From Megaleporinus macrocephalus (lineage: Eukaryota; Chordata; Actinopteri; Characiformes; Anostomidae), in assembly GCA_021613375.1 (NCBI GenBank), contig CM038716.1, positions 12,909,774 through 12,973,773 on the forward strand: a stretch of 64,000 nt of DNA. The letters are read 5' to 3'. The notes beneath the pieces were generated by a model. It saw nothing but the letters and a program-made list of their open reading frames with translations. It searched no databases and was not told the origin of the DNA. The translations under genes and the position numbers were made by a program. Of this stretch, positions 47,137 to 59,358 are shown one piece after another (within the stretch, counting starts at the first letter, position 1; each line of letters begins with the position of its first letter).

Positions 47137-48480
47137 AGGAGCGGGTTTAACATGGGGGGACACATTTGCTAATATGAATCAAAGCCCACCCTATCCCCTA
47201 AATATTACCTATAAGCTGATTCCACTGTAGGTAATCACTGTATGTATAGTGACATAGAACAATGTTTGTGGAATTACAGTAAATAAATAAATAAATAAAT
47301 AAAATACAATATTATCTGTATGTCTGATTATTATTAGATAAATCCAGTTAAAGACCACTTTACAAATTAAACTAGATACTCACATTACATGGTACTGCTG
47401 TCAGAAAACTTTTAAACTATACATTCAGTGTCTGGATTATATACACATATAACTAAAAATATACTATTATTATTATTTTTTTTGTTATTTATTTATTTAT
47501 TTTTTCTTTGGTGCCATAGAAATGAAATAACTAAATAATGTATATTAATGTTTCCTGACTAGACTAGACTAATATTAATGTTAGACAGTAAGGCTGTGTC
47601 CCAAACAGCGCCCTCTGGAACATTACATACTAAACTACTGAAAACACTTCTAACACTGGTGTCCTTTTATTCATTAATTAATTTATTTTATTTATTATAT
47701 TTGATTTTTTACGTATTAAGTGTAGTAGCAGTTTGGGACGTGGCCAGAGAGTAATGTGTTACCTCTCCCCACTACTGCCTCTCGTGGTCGTGACGACTCA
47801 GGGGGAGCTACCTGCTCCTGGGCTAGAACGAGCCGAACTGTTGACCCGTTCTGGGGTAATGACCAGTACTTAGTATTTAGTACAAGAACCCAAAAAAATC
47901 AGTGGACGTGTTTAAAATAAAGAAAGAAAAAGGGAGACACACAACACCTAGCGACTACTACTACATCCACTACAATACCCACAATGCAATGTGTTTCACA
48001 TGCTAGCCCCTTACTTTCCCAACAATTATAACTTTATGTTTTAGAGAGTTTTCTAACAAAAGTTAATATAAACGTTAACTAACCCAAACCCTCCTGGTCT
48101 GTTACCATAACAACACATTACACTAAAGCTGTTTTATTACAGTATATTTTGTTATTTACTGCTCTCATCACTGACCTCATGTTTAAACCTGACGAGAGCT
48201 ACCCCAGCGAGGAGAGAGCTCCTGACTGCAGGGTCTCTCTGAACAGGCATCTCAACACAAGCCTTAACACAGTAAAGACCACCTAACAACCAGAGCCCGT
48301 TACTAACAACAAACACAGCGTGTGAATTGTGAACGATGCTAAAACTCACTTTTAAAATAAAATGTTTTTAAACAGTTTCTGTTTTTCTGTGGTTTAATTT
48401 TTGGGTGGGACAAATCTACCTGTCTCTGATATTGGGTGGGACACGTCCCCCCTCATCCCCCCCGGTTCCTATGCCAGTGC
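47137..48480 (-). mobile_element. Unnamed dispersed element, minus copy
   Basis: Reverse complement of 41120-41892 with an additional internal segment 47758-48025 and extra sequence at 48140-48410. One end carries ACATTTGCTAATATGAATCA, the other ATTGGGTGGGACACGTCCCC and CCCGGTTCCTATGCC. The ORF 48152-48349 (minus) is not recognised. The pair bracket gene copy 1 in opposite orientations. Confidence 0.75.
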
Positions 48481-48648
48481 ATACACCTGTAGTTACTTCT
48501 TTTAAAATCATGTTAGAACACATTAGAACACCCTGCATATTTATTACAAATTAAAATTCCTAAAGTAGAATCAGGAGCAGCACATCAGCTGCAGATGATC
48601 AGAACATCTTCAGAGCTGATGTTGGAGGACTCTGTCTCAGACATTTAG
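48481..48648. other. Spacer
   Basis: Short unassigned sequence between the dispersed element and the paired transposase fragments. Confidence 0.4.
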
Positions 48649-48905
48649 TTTGGTTTGCTGAGGTGAGTGAGATTGCCATGACCAGATACAAAGAGCTCTC
48701 TGAGGTCTTCAGAAAGAAGGTTGATGATAGATGCTGTACTTTAACATTAACTGTGGTGAGAGCTTCCTACTACCATGAGGATATTTTGGGATGTTAGACT
48801 CATCTGCATCTACAACCTTCTTTCTGGAGGCCTCAGAGAGCCGTTTGCATCTGGTGATCATGGTGATCCCACTCACCTCACCAATCCAGAGTAAACTGAA
48901 TGTGT
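48649..48905. pseudogene. Two inverted Tc1-like transposase N-termini
   Basis: On plus, from 48676, MTRYKELSEVFRKKVDD. On minus, from about 48865, ITRCKRLSEASRKKVVDADE. Both match the start of the same Tc1-like transposase type (TRxKELSE..RKKV, the first helix of the helix-turn-helix). The two halves face each other, forming a diverged inverted repeat around a ~70-bp centre. Everything downstream of the N-terminal helix is missing. Confidence 0.75.
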
Positions 48906-49051
48906 GAGGTTTAGATTAAGCCCTATTAGGATGGGATTAGTATTAGCGGGGGAGTTGGAGTAATATATTAGTACTACAGGACGACTGCTCGATTTACACT
49001 CTACCTAAACCTCCTGAAACCCTAATGATGACCAATCTTATAAACCTTGTA
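48906..49051. other. Spacer
   Basis: Nothing recognised. Confidence 0.4.
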
Positions 49052-50171
49052 TAGGGCTGGGCGATATGGAAGAAAATCTTATCACGATCATTTTTTCATA
49101 TCAGTCGATTTCGATATATATCACGATATAAATCAAATCACTATTGCCTTTTTACTTTAAGTGAGATATGAAGATATTAAAATGTAAAAAAAATGTTAAA
49201 TTGTTTTAGAGAATATTACAAACCGTATTTTAAATAAATTAAACACATACACACATATATATATCTGCAGTCCTGCATATATATATATATATGGAGCAGT
49301 ATTAGTGTGAACAGTATTCAGACACTGTGTTAATCAGGCTGTTGCTGGTTCTTTAAGTTGGTTCTGAGTAAAGAACTCATAGCGGTGAGTCGACTCTCTG
49401 TCTGCTCTAATGAGGAGCTGTTGGTTTAGTGATTCTGTTTTCAGTAGATAATAAAGTTTCCTACTCGGGATTTTTGGTTATAAAGTAAACGTTGTCTCAG
49501 CGTCTCACTCGAACTCCTACAGTATATATATTTATCTTTATCGTTTACCAAATTACGTCTATTAGCATAACATGCGTGGATGTGTCACTAAGGTGGCCAC
49601 GCCCACTGAAAGTATGGATTTATCCGGCGCGCGAGCTGCAGCTACAATCACTCACGAACAAGTTGTGTTAGTGTTTCACACAGAACCGCTCTGTCAGTGG
49701 AGATGATCACAACAGTAGAACTGACCCGAGACCTTGAAGATCAAACATCCAGTAGAGCTTCATCAACACAGCAGCAGGACAGCACCTGTTTACCTGTTTA
49801 TCTGATCTTATAGATTATTTATAGATTATTAACACGTGTATCATGTTTCTTTCAGTAGTAGTTTAACGTTTTCTCTTATTTTCTCTTATTTTATTCTCTC
49901 TGCTCGACTGTGACGCTGCAGGAACCAGATTACTAGTACGTGGGTTAAGCTGCTGCTACGTCTACACTCTGTGCTGTTTAAGCTTCAACCAAACATGAAA
50001 CGGCTGGAACTCTAGTTCAGCCACCTGATTGGCTTGTGGTGGTGTTATTCTCATTCTGATTGGCTGTTCGTGTTGTCTCTCAAAACATGGATGGAACTTA
50101 ATTCTATCGACTATTTATCGAGGAAACATTATTTCATGATAATTATGGTTATCGTTTTATTGCCCAGTCCT
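49052..50171. mobile_element. hAT-like nonautonomous element
   Basis: About 1.12 kb between TAGGGCTGGGCGATATGG and the inverse end TTTATTGCCCAGTCCTA. The left subterminal region is rich in TCGATATATATCACGATA palindromes. The terminal sequence is one I associate with nonautonomous hAT elements common in fish. The flanks ACCTTGTA and ACCTTTAT could be a decayed 8-bp target duplication. No transposase ORF. Confidence 0.65.
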
Positions 50172-50496
50172 ACCTTTATAGTGATATTACTGTTTAAATT
50201 AGCAGCTACATCACACACATATATATACTCCAGACTACACAGTGACTTCCTAAAGCTGCTGAAGGTCCTACTCTCCTCTCTGGTTAAACAGCTGCAGTGT
50301 TGTACAGTTACAGGTGTGTACTGCGTTACCTGCTGCTCATCATACAGCAGAAACTCTACCTGTGAGTCAGCGCAGTCACATACCAACAATTAAAGAATTC
50401 AACTCAGAAACTAATATTTCTGATCTTATAAGAGACTTCTGTCTCGCTCACACGTAAACAAACGCTTCTGTCTCGCAAAGATTAAAAAAAAAAAAC
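50172..50496. other. Spacer
   Basis: ORFs 50034-50393 (plus) and 50129-50389 (minus) run through the element end and this spacer. They overlap on opposite strands and are not recognised. Nothing else seen. Confidence 0.4.
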
Positions 50497-50697
50497 GCTG
50501 GCCACTTTATTAGAAACACCAACCTTGCGCTTAACAAACTGGCCACTTTTATAGAAACATCAACCTTGTGTTTTGACTAGTTGGCCACGTTAATAGAAAC
50601 ACTTACCCTGTACTCCAACTAACTGGCCACTTTATTAGAAACGCCTACCTGGTGTTTAACTAACTGGCCACTTTATAAGAAACACCCACCTTGTACT
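50497..50697. repeat. Five diverged ~41-bp tandem units
   Basis: Each starts TGGCCACTTTATTAGAAACA or a close variant and continues CCWACCTTGTGTTTAACTAA. The core is the exact inverse of the 42-bp minisatellite core at 1076-2256. These copies are much more diverged than those, so they are older or not homogenised. Confidence 0.9.
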
Positions 50698-51056
50698 TCC
50701 ACTCCTACAGGACCCCACAGTCTTACCAGCGTTCAGAGAGAGATGGGTTTGTCTGTACGTCATATACTGTTAGTTACTAGTTTAGACTCTTACGGGCTGT
50801 TTAGCGTCTCCAGTTCAACTGACCACATGTGTTTGGAGACCACTGGGAGACCACCCTAACTCCACATGGAGAGGAACCTGCTCACTGTGGCTGGGAGTCC
50901 AACCCAAACCCTTCATGCTGTGAAGCTGCAGCTCCACCCACTGCACCACCAGGCTGAACCTGGTTACTAACTTATATACTGATATCCCACTGTTTAGTTC
51001 ATGAATGTACTCTTTTAAGTACTCTCTCAGTACAATACTCGTTCAGTAGTATCTAA
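50698..51056. repeat. Teleost repeat fragment and spacer
   Basis: Positions 50850-50960 contain CCCTAACTCCACATGGAGAG and CTGTGGCTGGGAGTCCAACC, a fish interspersed repeat related to 18780-18962. TTTAGCGTCTCCAGTTCAAC at 50802 recurs at 58832 and marks a rearrangement breakpoint of the gene duplications. Confidence 0.55.
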
Positions 51057-51510
51057 ACTGAAAATATACTCGTACTTTACTTTAAATGAACATAATACTT
51101 ATAATTTACTACTTCTATGTTATTTCTGCTCGTTAAGGTATATGACTGGGTTTGGATTTAGATTTTATTTGTTCTACTTCAATTAGAACTTTAACTACTT
51201 CTACTTTAAGTATACTCACCAGTGGATACTCATAAACATAAACAAGACATACTCAGGATAAGGAACATAGTTCTAGTCTTTATAAATGTTTATAAATCTA
51301 AATAACTAAACTAATATTGTACTGGATGCTGTTCTGTGCAGGACGAGAATATTTACTTCTACTTTTCTTCAGTAGATCTGATCAAATGATTAAGTACAAC
51401 ATACTCTTACATACTCTCCTGAGTACTCGTGAGTATTAACCAAGTATGCTTGAGTAGAACTGTGTTGGTACGTCACTGAGAAGTACAGACACAGTAAACT
51501 GAAAGCAGAC
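51057..51510 (-). mobile_element. MITE fragment, reverse orientation, copy 2
   Basis: Near-identical to 43533-43990 (few substitutions, for example AACCAAGTATG for AACTAAGTATG), so part of the same segmental duplication. Copy 3 lacks it. Confidence 0.7.
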
Positions 51511-51646
51511 TCACTGATATTGAGTTTAGAAGAAGTGACTAATCTCTCACTTGAGTGAACTTCCTGTTTGTAAGAGGAGCCAATCAAATGTCTAGTTTGT
51601 GTTTGTAGACCAATCAGGCGCTTCACACCGAACCTCCCTGAACAAG

Positions 51647-51652
51647 TTTATT
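51647..51652 (-). terminator. Candidate polyadenylation signal, gene copy 2
   Basis: AATAAA on minus, at the position equivalent to 44128 and 58923. Confidence 0.55.
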
Positions 51653-51758
51653 TACAATATTTACAGACATGAGAAAGGATGGAACAGTCTCATGTAGGGG
51701 GGAAAGGGATGGACAGGGAATGAAGGGCTGGAAGGGGAGAGGTCATCGTCTCTGGTCT

Positions 51759-52085
51759 TCACCAGTCTGTGGTTCTCCTCCTCTTCTTGCTTATAGGTTC
51801 CTCCTCATCAGCAGCCTCAGATCCTCTGGCAGTCCACTTTCGATCACGTTCGTTTTTGATGAACTGCAGCTAGGGGGAGCTGGCGAGCACTCCAAACTTT
51901 CCATGCTACACACATTAGGAGCAGGAGAAGCGGGTGCTGAGCTGTCCCCAGTGGAGGAACTGCTGGATGATGAGGAGGAGGAGGAGGATGAGGAGTCAGA
52001 CTGGGAGCTGCTCGCGAGGAGCTTGACACAGTCACCGGTCCAGGGTTACTGTTGTTACTGACTGGCCGGTCATCATGTCGAGTCT
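51759..52085 (-). other. Extra 3' coding-like module of copy 2
   Basis: Equivalent to 44240-44583. It has NPGPVTVSSSSRAAPSLTPH in one frame and, in another, an acidic-basic end EEPISKKRRRTTDW before TGA at 51761-51759. A GAG-rich acidic Ser stretch is slightly longer than in copy 1. Confidence 0.55.
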
Positions 52086-52510
52086 TCACCAGTCTGTTCT
52101 CCTCTTCTTCCTGGGAGGTTCTTCCTCATCAGACTCAGATCCGCTGAAAGTCCTCTTTCGTTTACGACTCTCGTTGTTGGAGGAGAGTCGCTGTCTGTTC
52201 GGAGGACTTCCTGCATGTTCTGAGTCGTCCTCTTCTAAAGCGTCCAGCTTCCTCTTCTGGGACGTGGTGGACGCAGGAGACGAGGTCTTTGGAGCAGGTG
52301 TTACCTGTTGATTGCAGGTAACGGAGCCCTCTGCCTGCTGTGTCTCCTGCAGGGAAGCCAAATTGGGGGGAACTGTGGACGTCTGGAGGACAGCTGAGGT
52401 CCCACACACAGCGTTAGTGCTGCCCTCTGGCTGTGGTGCAGAGGATGCTGGGACGTGTGGCCTAATCTGCAGTCCTACAAACTGGGTTATTAAGTCCGTC
52501 ACCATGGCGT
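52086..52510 (-). pseudogene. Family copy 2, 5'-truncated
   Basis: ORF 52505-52086 (139 codons) matches the C-terminal 40% of copies 1 and 3: VTDLITQFVGLQIRPHVPAS, QKRKLDALEEDDSEHAG, SPPNRQRLSS and SDEEEPPRKKRRTDW. Homology stops at about 52511; upstream on the minus strand comes an in-frame TAG, then the 58-bp array. The first exon, the intron, the Pro-rich tract and the promoter are absent. It could make protein only if transcribed from elsewhere. The NLS-like KRKL and KKRR segments are intact, so loss is by truncation rather than decay. Confidence 0.65.
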
Positions 52511-52565
52511 CCTATCTCACCATCTCTCCCAGTAGGTACTATCTAAATAGGTAAGAGACGTCAGA

Positions 52566-55500
52566 CCACCACCCCCAACACTCACAGTGCTCAGTCTCAG
52601 TCAGCGCAGACCCTCACCACTCCACCACCCCCAACACTCACAGTGCTCAGTCTCACAGTCAGAGCAGACCCTCACCACTCCACCACCCCCAACACTCACA
52701 GTGCTCAGTCTCACAGTCAGAGCAGACCCTCACCACTCCACCACCCACTACACTCACAGTGCTCAGTCTCACAGTCAGAGCAGACCCTCACCACTCCACC
52801 ACCCCCAACACTCACAGTGCTCAGTCTCACAGTCAGAGCAGACCCTCACCACTCCACCACCCCCAACACTCACTGTGCTCAGTCTCACAGTCAGAGCAGA
52901 CCCTCACCACTCCACCACCCCCAACACTCACAGTGCTCAGTCTCACAGTCATAGCAGACCCTCACCACTCCACCACCCACTACACTCACAGTGCTCAGTC
53001 TCACAGTCAGAGCAGACCCTCACCACTCCATGACCCCCAACACTCACAGTGCTCAGTCTCACAGTCAGAGCAGACCCTCACCACTCCACCACCCCCAACA
53101 CTCACAGTGCTCAGTCTCACAGTCAGAGCAGACCCTCACCACTCCACCACCCACTACACTCACAGTGTTCAGTCTCACAGTCAGAGCAGACCCTCACCAC
53201 CCCACCACCCACTACACTCACAGTGCTCAGTCTCACAGTCAGAGCAGACCCTCACCACTCCACCACCCCAACACTCACAGTGCTCAGTCTCACAGTCAGA
53301 GCAGACCCTCACCACTCCACCACCCACTACACTCACAGTGCTCAGTCTCACAGTCAGAGCAGACCCTCACCACTCCACCACCCCCAACACTCACAGTGCT
53401 GTCTCACAGTCAGAGCAGACCCTCACCACTCCACCACCCACTACACTCACAGTGCTCAGTCTCACAGTCAGAGCAGACCCTCACCACTCCACCACCCCCA
53501 ACACTCACAGTGCTGTCTCACAGTCAGAGCAGACCCTCACCACTCCACCACCCACTACACTCACAGTGCTCAGTCTTATCGTCAGAGCAGACCCTCACCA
53601 CTCCACGACCCCCAACACTCACAGTGCTCAGTCTCACAGTCAGAGCAGACCCTCACCACTCCACCACCCACTACACTCACAGTGCTCAGTCTCACAGTCA
53701 GAGCAGACCCTCACCACTCCACCACCCACTACACTCATAGTGCTCAGTCTCACAGTCAGAGCAGACCCTCACCACTCCACCACCCCAACACTCACAGTGC
53801 TCAGTCTCACAGTCAGAGCAGACCCTCACCACTCCACCACCCACTACACTCACAGTGCTCAGTCTCAGTCAGAGCAGACCCTCACCACTCCACGACCCAC
53901 AACACTCACAGTGCTCAGTCTCACTGTCAGAGCAGACCCTCACCACTCCACCACCCACTACACTCACAGTGCTCAGTCTCAGTCAGAGCAGACCCTCACC
54001 ACTCCACGACCCCCAACACTCACAGTGCTCAGTCTCAGTCAGAGCAGACCCTCACCACTCCACCACCCACTACACTCACAGTGCTCAGTCTCACAGTCAG
54101 AGCAGACCCTCACCACTTCACCACCCACTACACTCACAGTGCTCAGTCTCACAGTCAGAGCAGACCCTCACCACTCCACGACCCCAACACTCACAGTCAG
54201 AGCAGACCCTCACCACTCCACCACCCCCAACACTCACAGTGCTCAGTCTCACAGTCAGAGCAGACCCTCACCACTCCACCACCCCCAACACTCACAGTGC
54301 TCAGTCTCACAGTCAGAGCAGACCCTCACCACTCCACCACCCACTACACTCACAGTGCTCAGTCTCAGTCAGAGCAGACCCTCACCACTCCACCACCCCC
54401 AACACTCACAGTGCTCAGTCTCACAGTCAGAGCAGACCCTCACCACTCCACGACCCCCAACACTCACAGTGCTCAGTCTCACTGTCAGAGCAGACCCTCA
54501 CCACTCCACCACCCACTACACTCACAGTGCTCAGTCTCAGTCAGAGCAGACCCTCACCACTCCACCACCCACTACACTCACAGTGCTCAGTCTCACAGTC
54601 AGAGCAGACCCTCACCACTCCACCACCCACTACACTCACAGTGCTCAGTCTCAGTCAGAGCAGACCCTCACCACTCCACGACCCCCAACACTCACAGTGC
54701 TCAGTCTCAGTCAGAGCAGACCCTCACCACTCCACCACCCACTACACTCACAGTGCTCAGTCTCACAGTCAGAGCAGACCCTCACCACTTCACCACCCAC
54801 TACACTCACAGTGCTCAGTCTCACAGTCAGAGCAGACCCTCACCACTCCACGACCCACTACACTCACAGTGCTCAGTCTCACAGTCAGAGCAGACCCTCA
54901 CCACTCCACGACCCCCAACACTCACAGTGCTCAGTCTCAGTCACAGCAGACCCTCACCACTCCACCACCCACTACACTCACAGTGCTCAGTCTCAGAGTC
55001 AGAGCAGACCCTCACCACTCCACCACCCCCAACACTCACAGTGCTCAGTCTCACAGTCAGAGCAGACCCTCACCACTCCACCACCCCCAACACTCACAGT
55101 GCTCAGTCTCAGTCAGAGCAGACCCTCACCACTCCACCACCCACTACACTCACAGTGCTCAGTCTCAGAGTCAGAGCAGACCCTCACCACTCCACGACCC
55201 ACTACACTCACAGTGCTCAGTCTCACAGTCAGAGCAGACCCTCACCACTCCACGACCCACTACACTCACAGTGCTCAGTCTCAGAGTCAGAGCAGACCCT
55301 CACCACTCCACCACCCACTACACTCACAGTGCTCAGTCTCACAGTCAGAGCAGACCCTCACCACTCCACGACCCACTACACTCACAGTGCTCAGTCTCAG
55401 AGTCAGAGCAGACCCTCACCACTCCACCACCCCCAACACTCACAGTGCTCAGTCTCAGTCAGAGCAGACCCTCACCACTCCACCACCCCCAACACTCACA

Positions 55501-56490
55501 GTGCTCAGTCTCACAGTCAGAGCAGACCCTCACCACTCCACGACCCACTACACTCACAGTGCTCAGTCTCACAGTCAGAGCAGACCCTCACCACTCCACC
55601 ACCCCCAACACTCACAGTGCTCAGTCTCACAGTCAGAGCAGACCCTCACCACCCCACCACCCACTACACTCACAGTGCTCAGTCTCACAGTCAGAGCAGA
55701 CCCTCACCACTCCACCACCCACTACACTCACAGTGCTCAGTCTCACAGTAAGAGCAGACCCTCACCACTCCACCACCCCAACACTCACAGTGCTCAGTCT
55801 CACAGTCAGAGCAGACCCTCACCACTCCACGACCCCCAACACTCACAGTGCTCAGTCTCACAGTCAGAGCAGACCCTCACCACTCCACCACCCACTACAC
55901 TCACAGTGCTCAGTCTCACAGTCAGAGCAGACCCTCACCACTCCACCACCCCCAACACTCACAGTGCTCAGTCTCACAGTCAGAGCAGACCCCCACCACT
56001 CCACCACCCCCAACACTCACAGTGCTCAGTCTCACAGTCAGAGCAGACCCTCACCACTCCACCACCCACTACACTCATAGTGCTCAGTCTCACAGTCAGA
56101 GCAGACCCTCACCACTCCACCACCCCCAACACTCACAGTGCTCAGTCTCACAGTCAGAGCAGACCCTCACCACTCCACGACCCACCACACTCACAGTGCT
56201 CAGTCTCACAGTCAGAGCAGACCCTCACCACTCCACCACCCACTACACTCATAGTGCTCAGTCTCACAGTCAGAGCAGACCCTCACCACTCCACCACCCC
56301 CAACACTCACAGTGCTCAGTCTCACAGTCAGAGCAGACCCTCACCACTCCACCACCCACTACACTCACAGTGCTCAGTCTTACAGTCAGAGCAGACCCTC
56401 ACCACTCCACCACCCACTACACTCACAGTGCTCAGTCTTACAGTCAGAGCAGACCCTCACCACTCCACCACCCACTACACTCACTGCACA
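52566..56490. repeat. 58-bp minisatellite, ~68 copies
   Basis: Unit CTCCACCACCCCCAACACTC, then ACAGTGCTCAGTCTCACAGT, then CAGAGCAGACCCTCACCA. A second type has CCACCCACTACACTC, and the two are mixed irregularly. Smaller variants are loss of AC in AGTCTCAGTCAG, CCACGACC for CCACCACC, and CTCATAGTG. The consensus has no stop in any plus frame and 58 = 3n+1, so ORFs cycle through all three translations and reach 1263 codons (52759-56550). It starts at the truncation point of gene copy 2. Confidence 0.97.
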
Positions 56491-57287
56491 TGCCCAAAGC
56501 CACCGCTGACCCCGCCCCCTATCTACAGAGCAGGATGTAAATATAAATAAGTCTTAGATTGATAGATATTTTATTGATCAGAGGGAAGTTCTTCAGTGTG
56601 ACGCGGCCGATTTCAAAGAAAACAAAAAAAGAATCCACAGAAGAAGTTCATTTATTCAGAGTTTATTTGTAGTTCTAACATATTTAGTGTTTTATTCACT
56701 TTTTATTCTCCCACAACGTTATTCCTTCAAATACACACTAATAGACTATTACGCAAATTATGTGATTACATCATTCAACAACTTCTAGCAACTTTTAGAA
56801 CAGCCAATAGCGAGTTGGTAACAGTGCGACCATATTGTGGGGAACATGGTGGAAGCAGAGGAGCTGACAGAAGAGATAGCTCACCAGCTCTGAACTGAGA
56901 TCAGTTGGAATAACACACCGAGAGGAAGCGACTCGTTCAGCTCGTTTAGCGTTTCTGTTAAACTCGGGAGCCGATTTCCACCGTTCACTTAAGAGTCGAC
57001 TCAAAGAGCTCACTCACGACCCACACATCACTAGCTAGCAGCCAGCATGTCTCACACCACAGACGGTGCTAGCGCTCTCCACGCAAAGAGCCTGGTTTAA
57101 CTAAATCTCCAGCGCTAATATCAGCTACTCATGTAGCTCAGTATGCTAGGTATGAGAGAGAGACACGGGATCGCTGAGCTGTGCTGAGAACGGACCTATC
57201 AGGACTGTTTACACCGAGATAAATAAAGCTGTGCTGCTGATCTGAAACTTGCACGTGTCAGAGGGCGTGTCTCAAATCCTAGTGAGT
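56491..57287. other. Low-copy stretch, possible hAT-type remnant
   Basis: Contains CAGAGTTTATTTGTAG, a CpG-containing part with GACTCGTTCAGCTCGTTTAG (56930) and AGAGTCGACTCAAAGAGCTC (56991). This resembles sequence often found in fish hAT-type elements, but no termini or transposase are visible. The 72-codon minus ORF 56795-57013 is not recognised. Confidence 0.35.
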
Positions 57288-57466
57288 GTCTAAGTAGGCT
57301 GTCTAGGTAGTGAGTGTGTAAGTAGGCTGTCTAGGTAGTGAGTGTGTAAGTAGGCTGTCTAGGTAGTGAGTGTGTAAGTAGGTTGTCTAGGTAGTGAGTG
57401 TGTAAGTAGGCTGTCTAGGTAGTGAGTGTGTACGTAGGCTATCTAGGTAGTGAGTGTGTAAGTATC
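57288..57466. repeat. 28-bp tandem repeat
   Basis: About six copies of GTAAGTAGGCTGTCTAGGTA plus GTGAGTGT, with single substitutions (GGTTGTC, TACGTAGGCTATC). Confidence 0.95.
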
Positions 57467-58831
57467 AATGTTCTCTCCTCATCTCTCCTCATAAAACAGA
57501 TTACTGAGACGCTCTAGTTAGAGAGAGACTGCGTCACGGCTTGTTCCCCCACTGCAGCACGACACCAGTGGTTTAGCTGGTTGCTAAGCTACCGGACAGC
57601 ATCCTAAACAATAGCCCGAGGCATAAATGCTAATGTCTGGAGTATAAAGTGTAAATGGTGAAGGACTCGTTACAGAGTTGATAATAAAATACTGTTTTGT
57701 GTGATTATATGACCAGAAACACATTAAAACTCCAGAGAATCAAAATAACTCACATTTTAAAACCACTTCACTGCTCCTAGATTAGCCTGCGCTGCATCAT
57801 GGGATTGTCTTAGTGGCTGAGGAAGTTCGATGCTTCTTAAAATCAGGTGTAAATAAGGTTCCTCAGTAGACAGCATGTTTAAGGTATGTAAGAATTGGGA
57901 CAGTCTACATGTCGGGAGTACATACTATGATGTAAAATGCTGCCTATGTAGGAGCTCACTAGGATTTGAGACACAGCCATAGTTTAATATACTATCTAAA
58001 GTTATATGGATTTCAGTTTTTGTTAGATTGTAATGATAATAGATTTCGTCAGTAATTATTATTTTTCTTCTTCTGATCTCTCTCTCAGGTCAGAGGATCA
58101 CCACCTTCACACCGGAGTTCTCCTTTAAACTCCTTTGAGAGAAGTTGTGCTGTTCAGGTTTTCTACGGTCAGTTAAGTCATTTGTTCTCCTAGCATTTAT
58201 ATAAAGTTTCAAGTTAGGCTACATAAAGTTCTACAGTAATGGTTTAATTACTGTGTACTCCAAGTTGAGATTTTCATTAATCCTAAACGGGCTCTGTTCA
58301 GTTCTTGCTGTTGTATGATGTTGTAAATAGACTGAATGATCTGTTGCTGTATTTCATCTGTATTTAAGATTTCAGGTTTAATTCACCTGACTATACTTTT
58401 CTACTTATTCCATTTCCAAAGAAAACCAGGTTGAATTTAATGCCACGTGTTACATTGATGATGGAATAAATGTTTAAAATATTAATGTGTGTACAGTTGC
58501 TTTATTTACACTTGGCATTAATTTATCTAATGAAATCAAGTCCTCCTTGAGGAAAAGCTAAATACAGTTTAAATACAGTTTACATTTTGATAACTGGTAA
58601 GTCCAGTGAGTAATGAGTAACATTAAATAAACATTTAGTACATGTAGCATCAGCTTTGTAGTCAGCTTAATCAAGTACTTCAATTATTATACTATTTTTT
58701 CAAAATAGTTTAGACTAAGGATTTTATTTATATCTACTCAGTATTATATGCTGTAGAGCTAACTCTGTATTTTAAGTGTAAAAATATTTCAGAAAAAATT
58801 TTAGTAGATCAGTTTTATTTTTTAGAGTGTA
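57467..58831. other. Spacer without recognised gene
   Basis: AT-rich with scattered ordinary-complexity segments. An AATAAATG follows GATTGATGATGG near 58460, and TTTTTTAGAGTGTAC at 58819 resembles a transposon end. No convincing ORF or RNA gene. Confidence 0.35.
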
Positions 58832-58922
58832 CTTTAGCGTCTCCAGTTCAACTGCCAATCAAATGTCTAGCTTTGTGTTTGTAGACCAATCAGGCGCTTC
58901 ACACCGAACCTCCCTGAACAAG

Positions 58923-58928
58923 TTTATT
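58923..58928 (-). terminator. Candidate polyadenylation signal, gene copy 3
   Basis: AATAAA on minus, equivalent to 44128 and 51647, 107 bp beyond the final TGA of the 3' module. Confidence 0.6.
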
Positions 58929-59034
58929 TACAATATTTACAGACATGAGAAAGGATGGAACAGTCTCATGTAGGGGGGAAAGGGATGGACAGGGAATGAA
59001 GGGCTGGAAGGGGAGAGGTCATCGTCTCTGGTCT

Positions 59035-59358
59035 TCACCAGTCTGTGGTTCTCCTCCTCTTCTTGCTGGTAGGTTCCTCCTCATCAGCAGCCTCAGATCC
59101 TCTGGCAGTCCACTTTCGATCACGTTTGTTTTTGATGAACTGCAGCTAGGGGGAGCTGGCGAGCACTCCAAACTTTCCATGCTACACACATTAGGAGCAG
59201 GAGAAGCGGGTGCTGAGCTGTCCCCAGTGGAGGAACTGCTGGATGATGAGGAGGAGGAGGATGAGGAGTCAGACTGGGAGCTGCTCGCGAGGAGCTCGAC
59301 ACAGTCACCGGTCCAGGGTTACTGTTGTTACTGACTGGCCGGTCATCATGTCGAGTCT
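59035..59358 (-). other. Extra 3' coding-like module of copy 3
   Basis: Equivalent to 44240-44583 and 51759-52085. SNNSNPGPVTVSSSSRAAPS in one frame; acidic-basic SEAADEEEPTSKKRRRTTDW end in another, before TGA at 59037-59035. Conserved in all three units, so it predates the duplications. Confidence 0.55.

Noticed and set aside
49052..50171. Exact 8-bp target duplication for the hAT-like element
   Set aside because: Flanks ACCTTGTA and ACCTTTAT are only partly alike; stated as possible, not claimed.
52759..56550. 1263-codon ORF and overlapping 900- and 741-codon ORFs
   Set aside because: The 58-bp unit has no plus-strand stop, so all three frames are open; not evidence of a gene.
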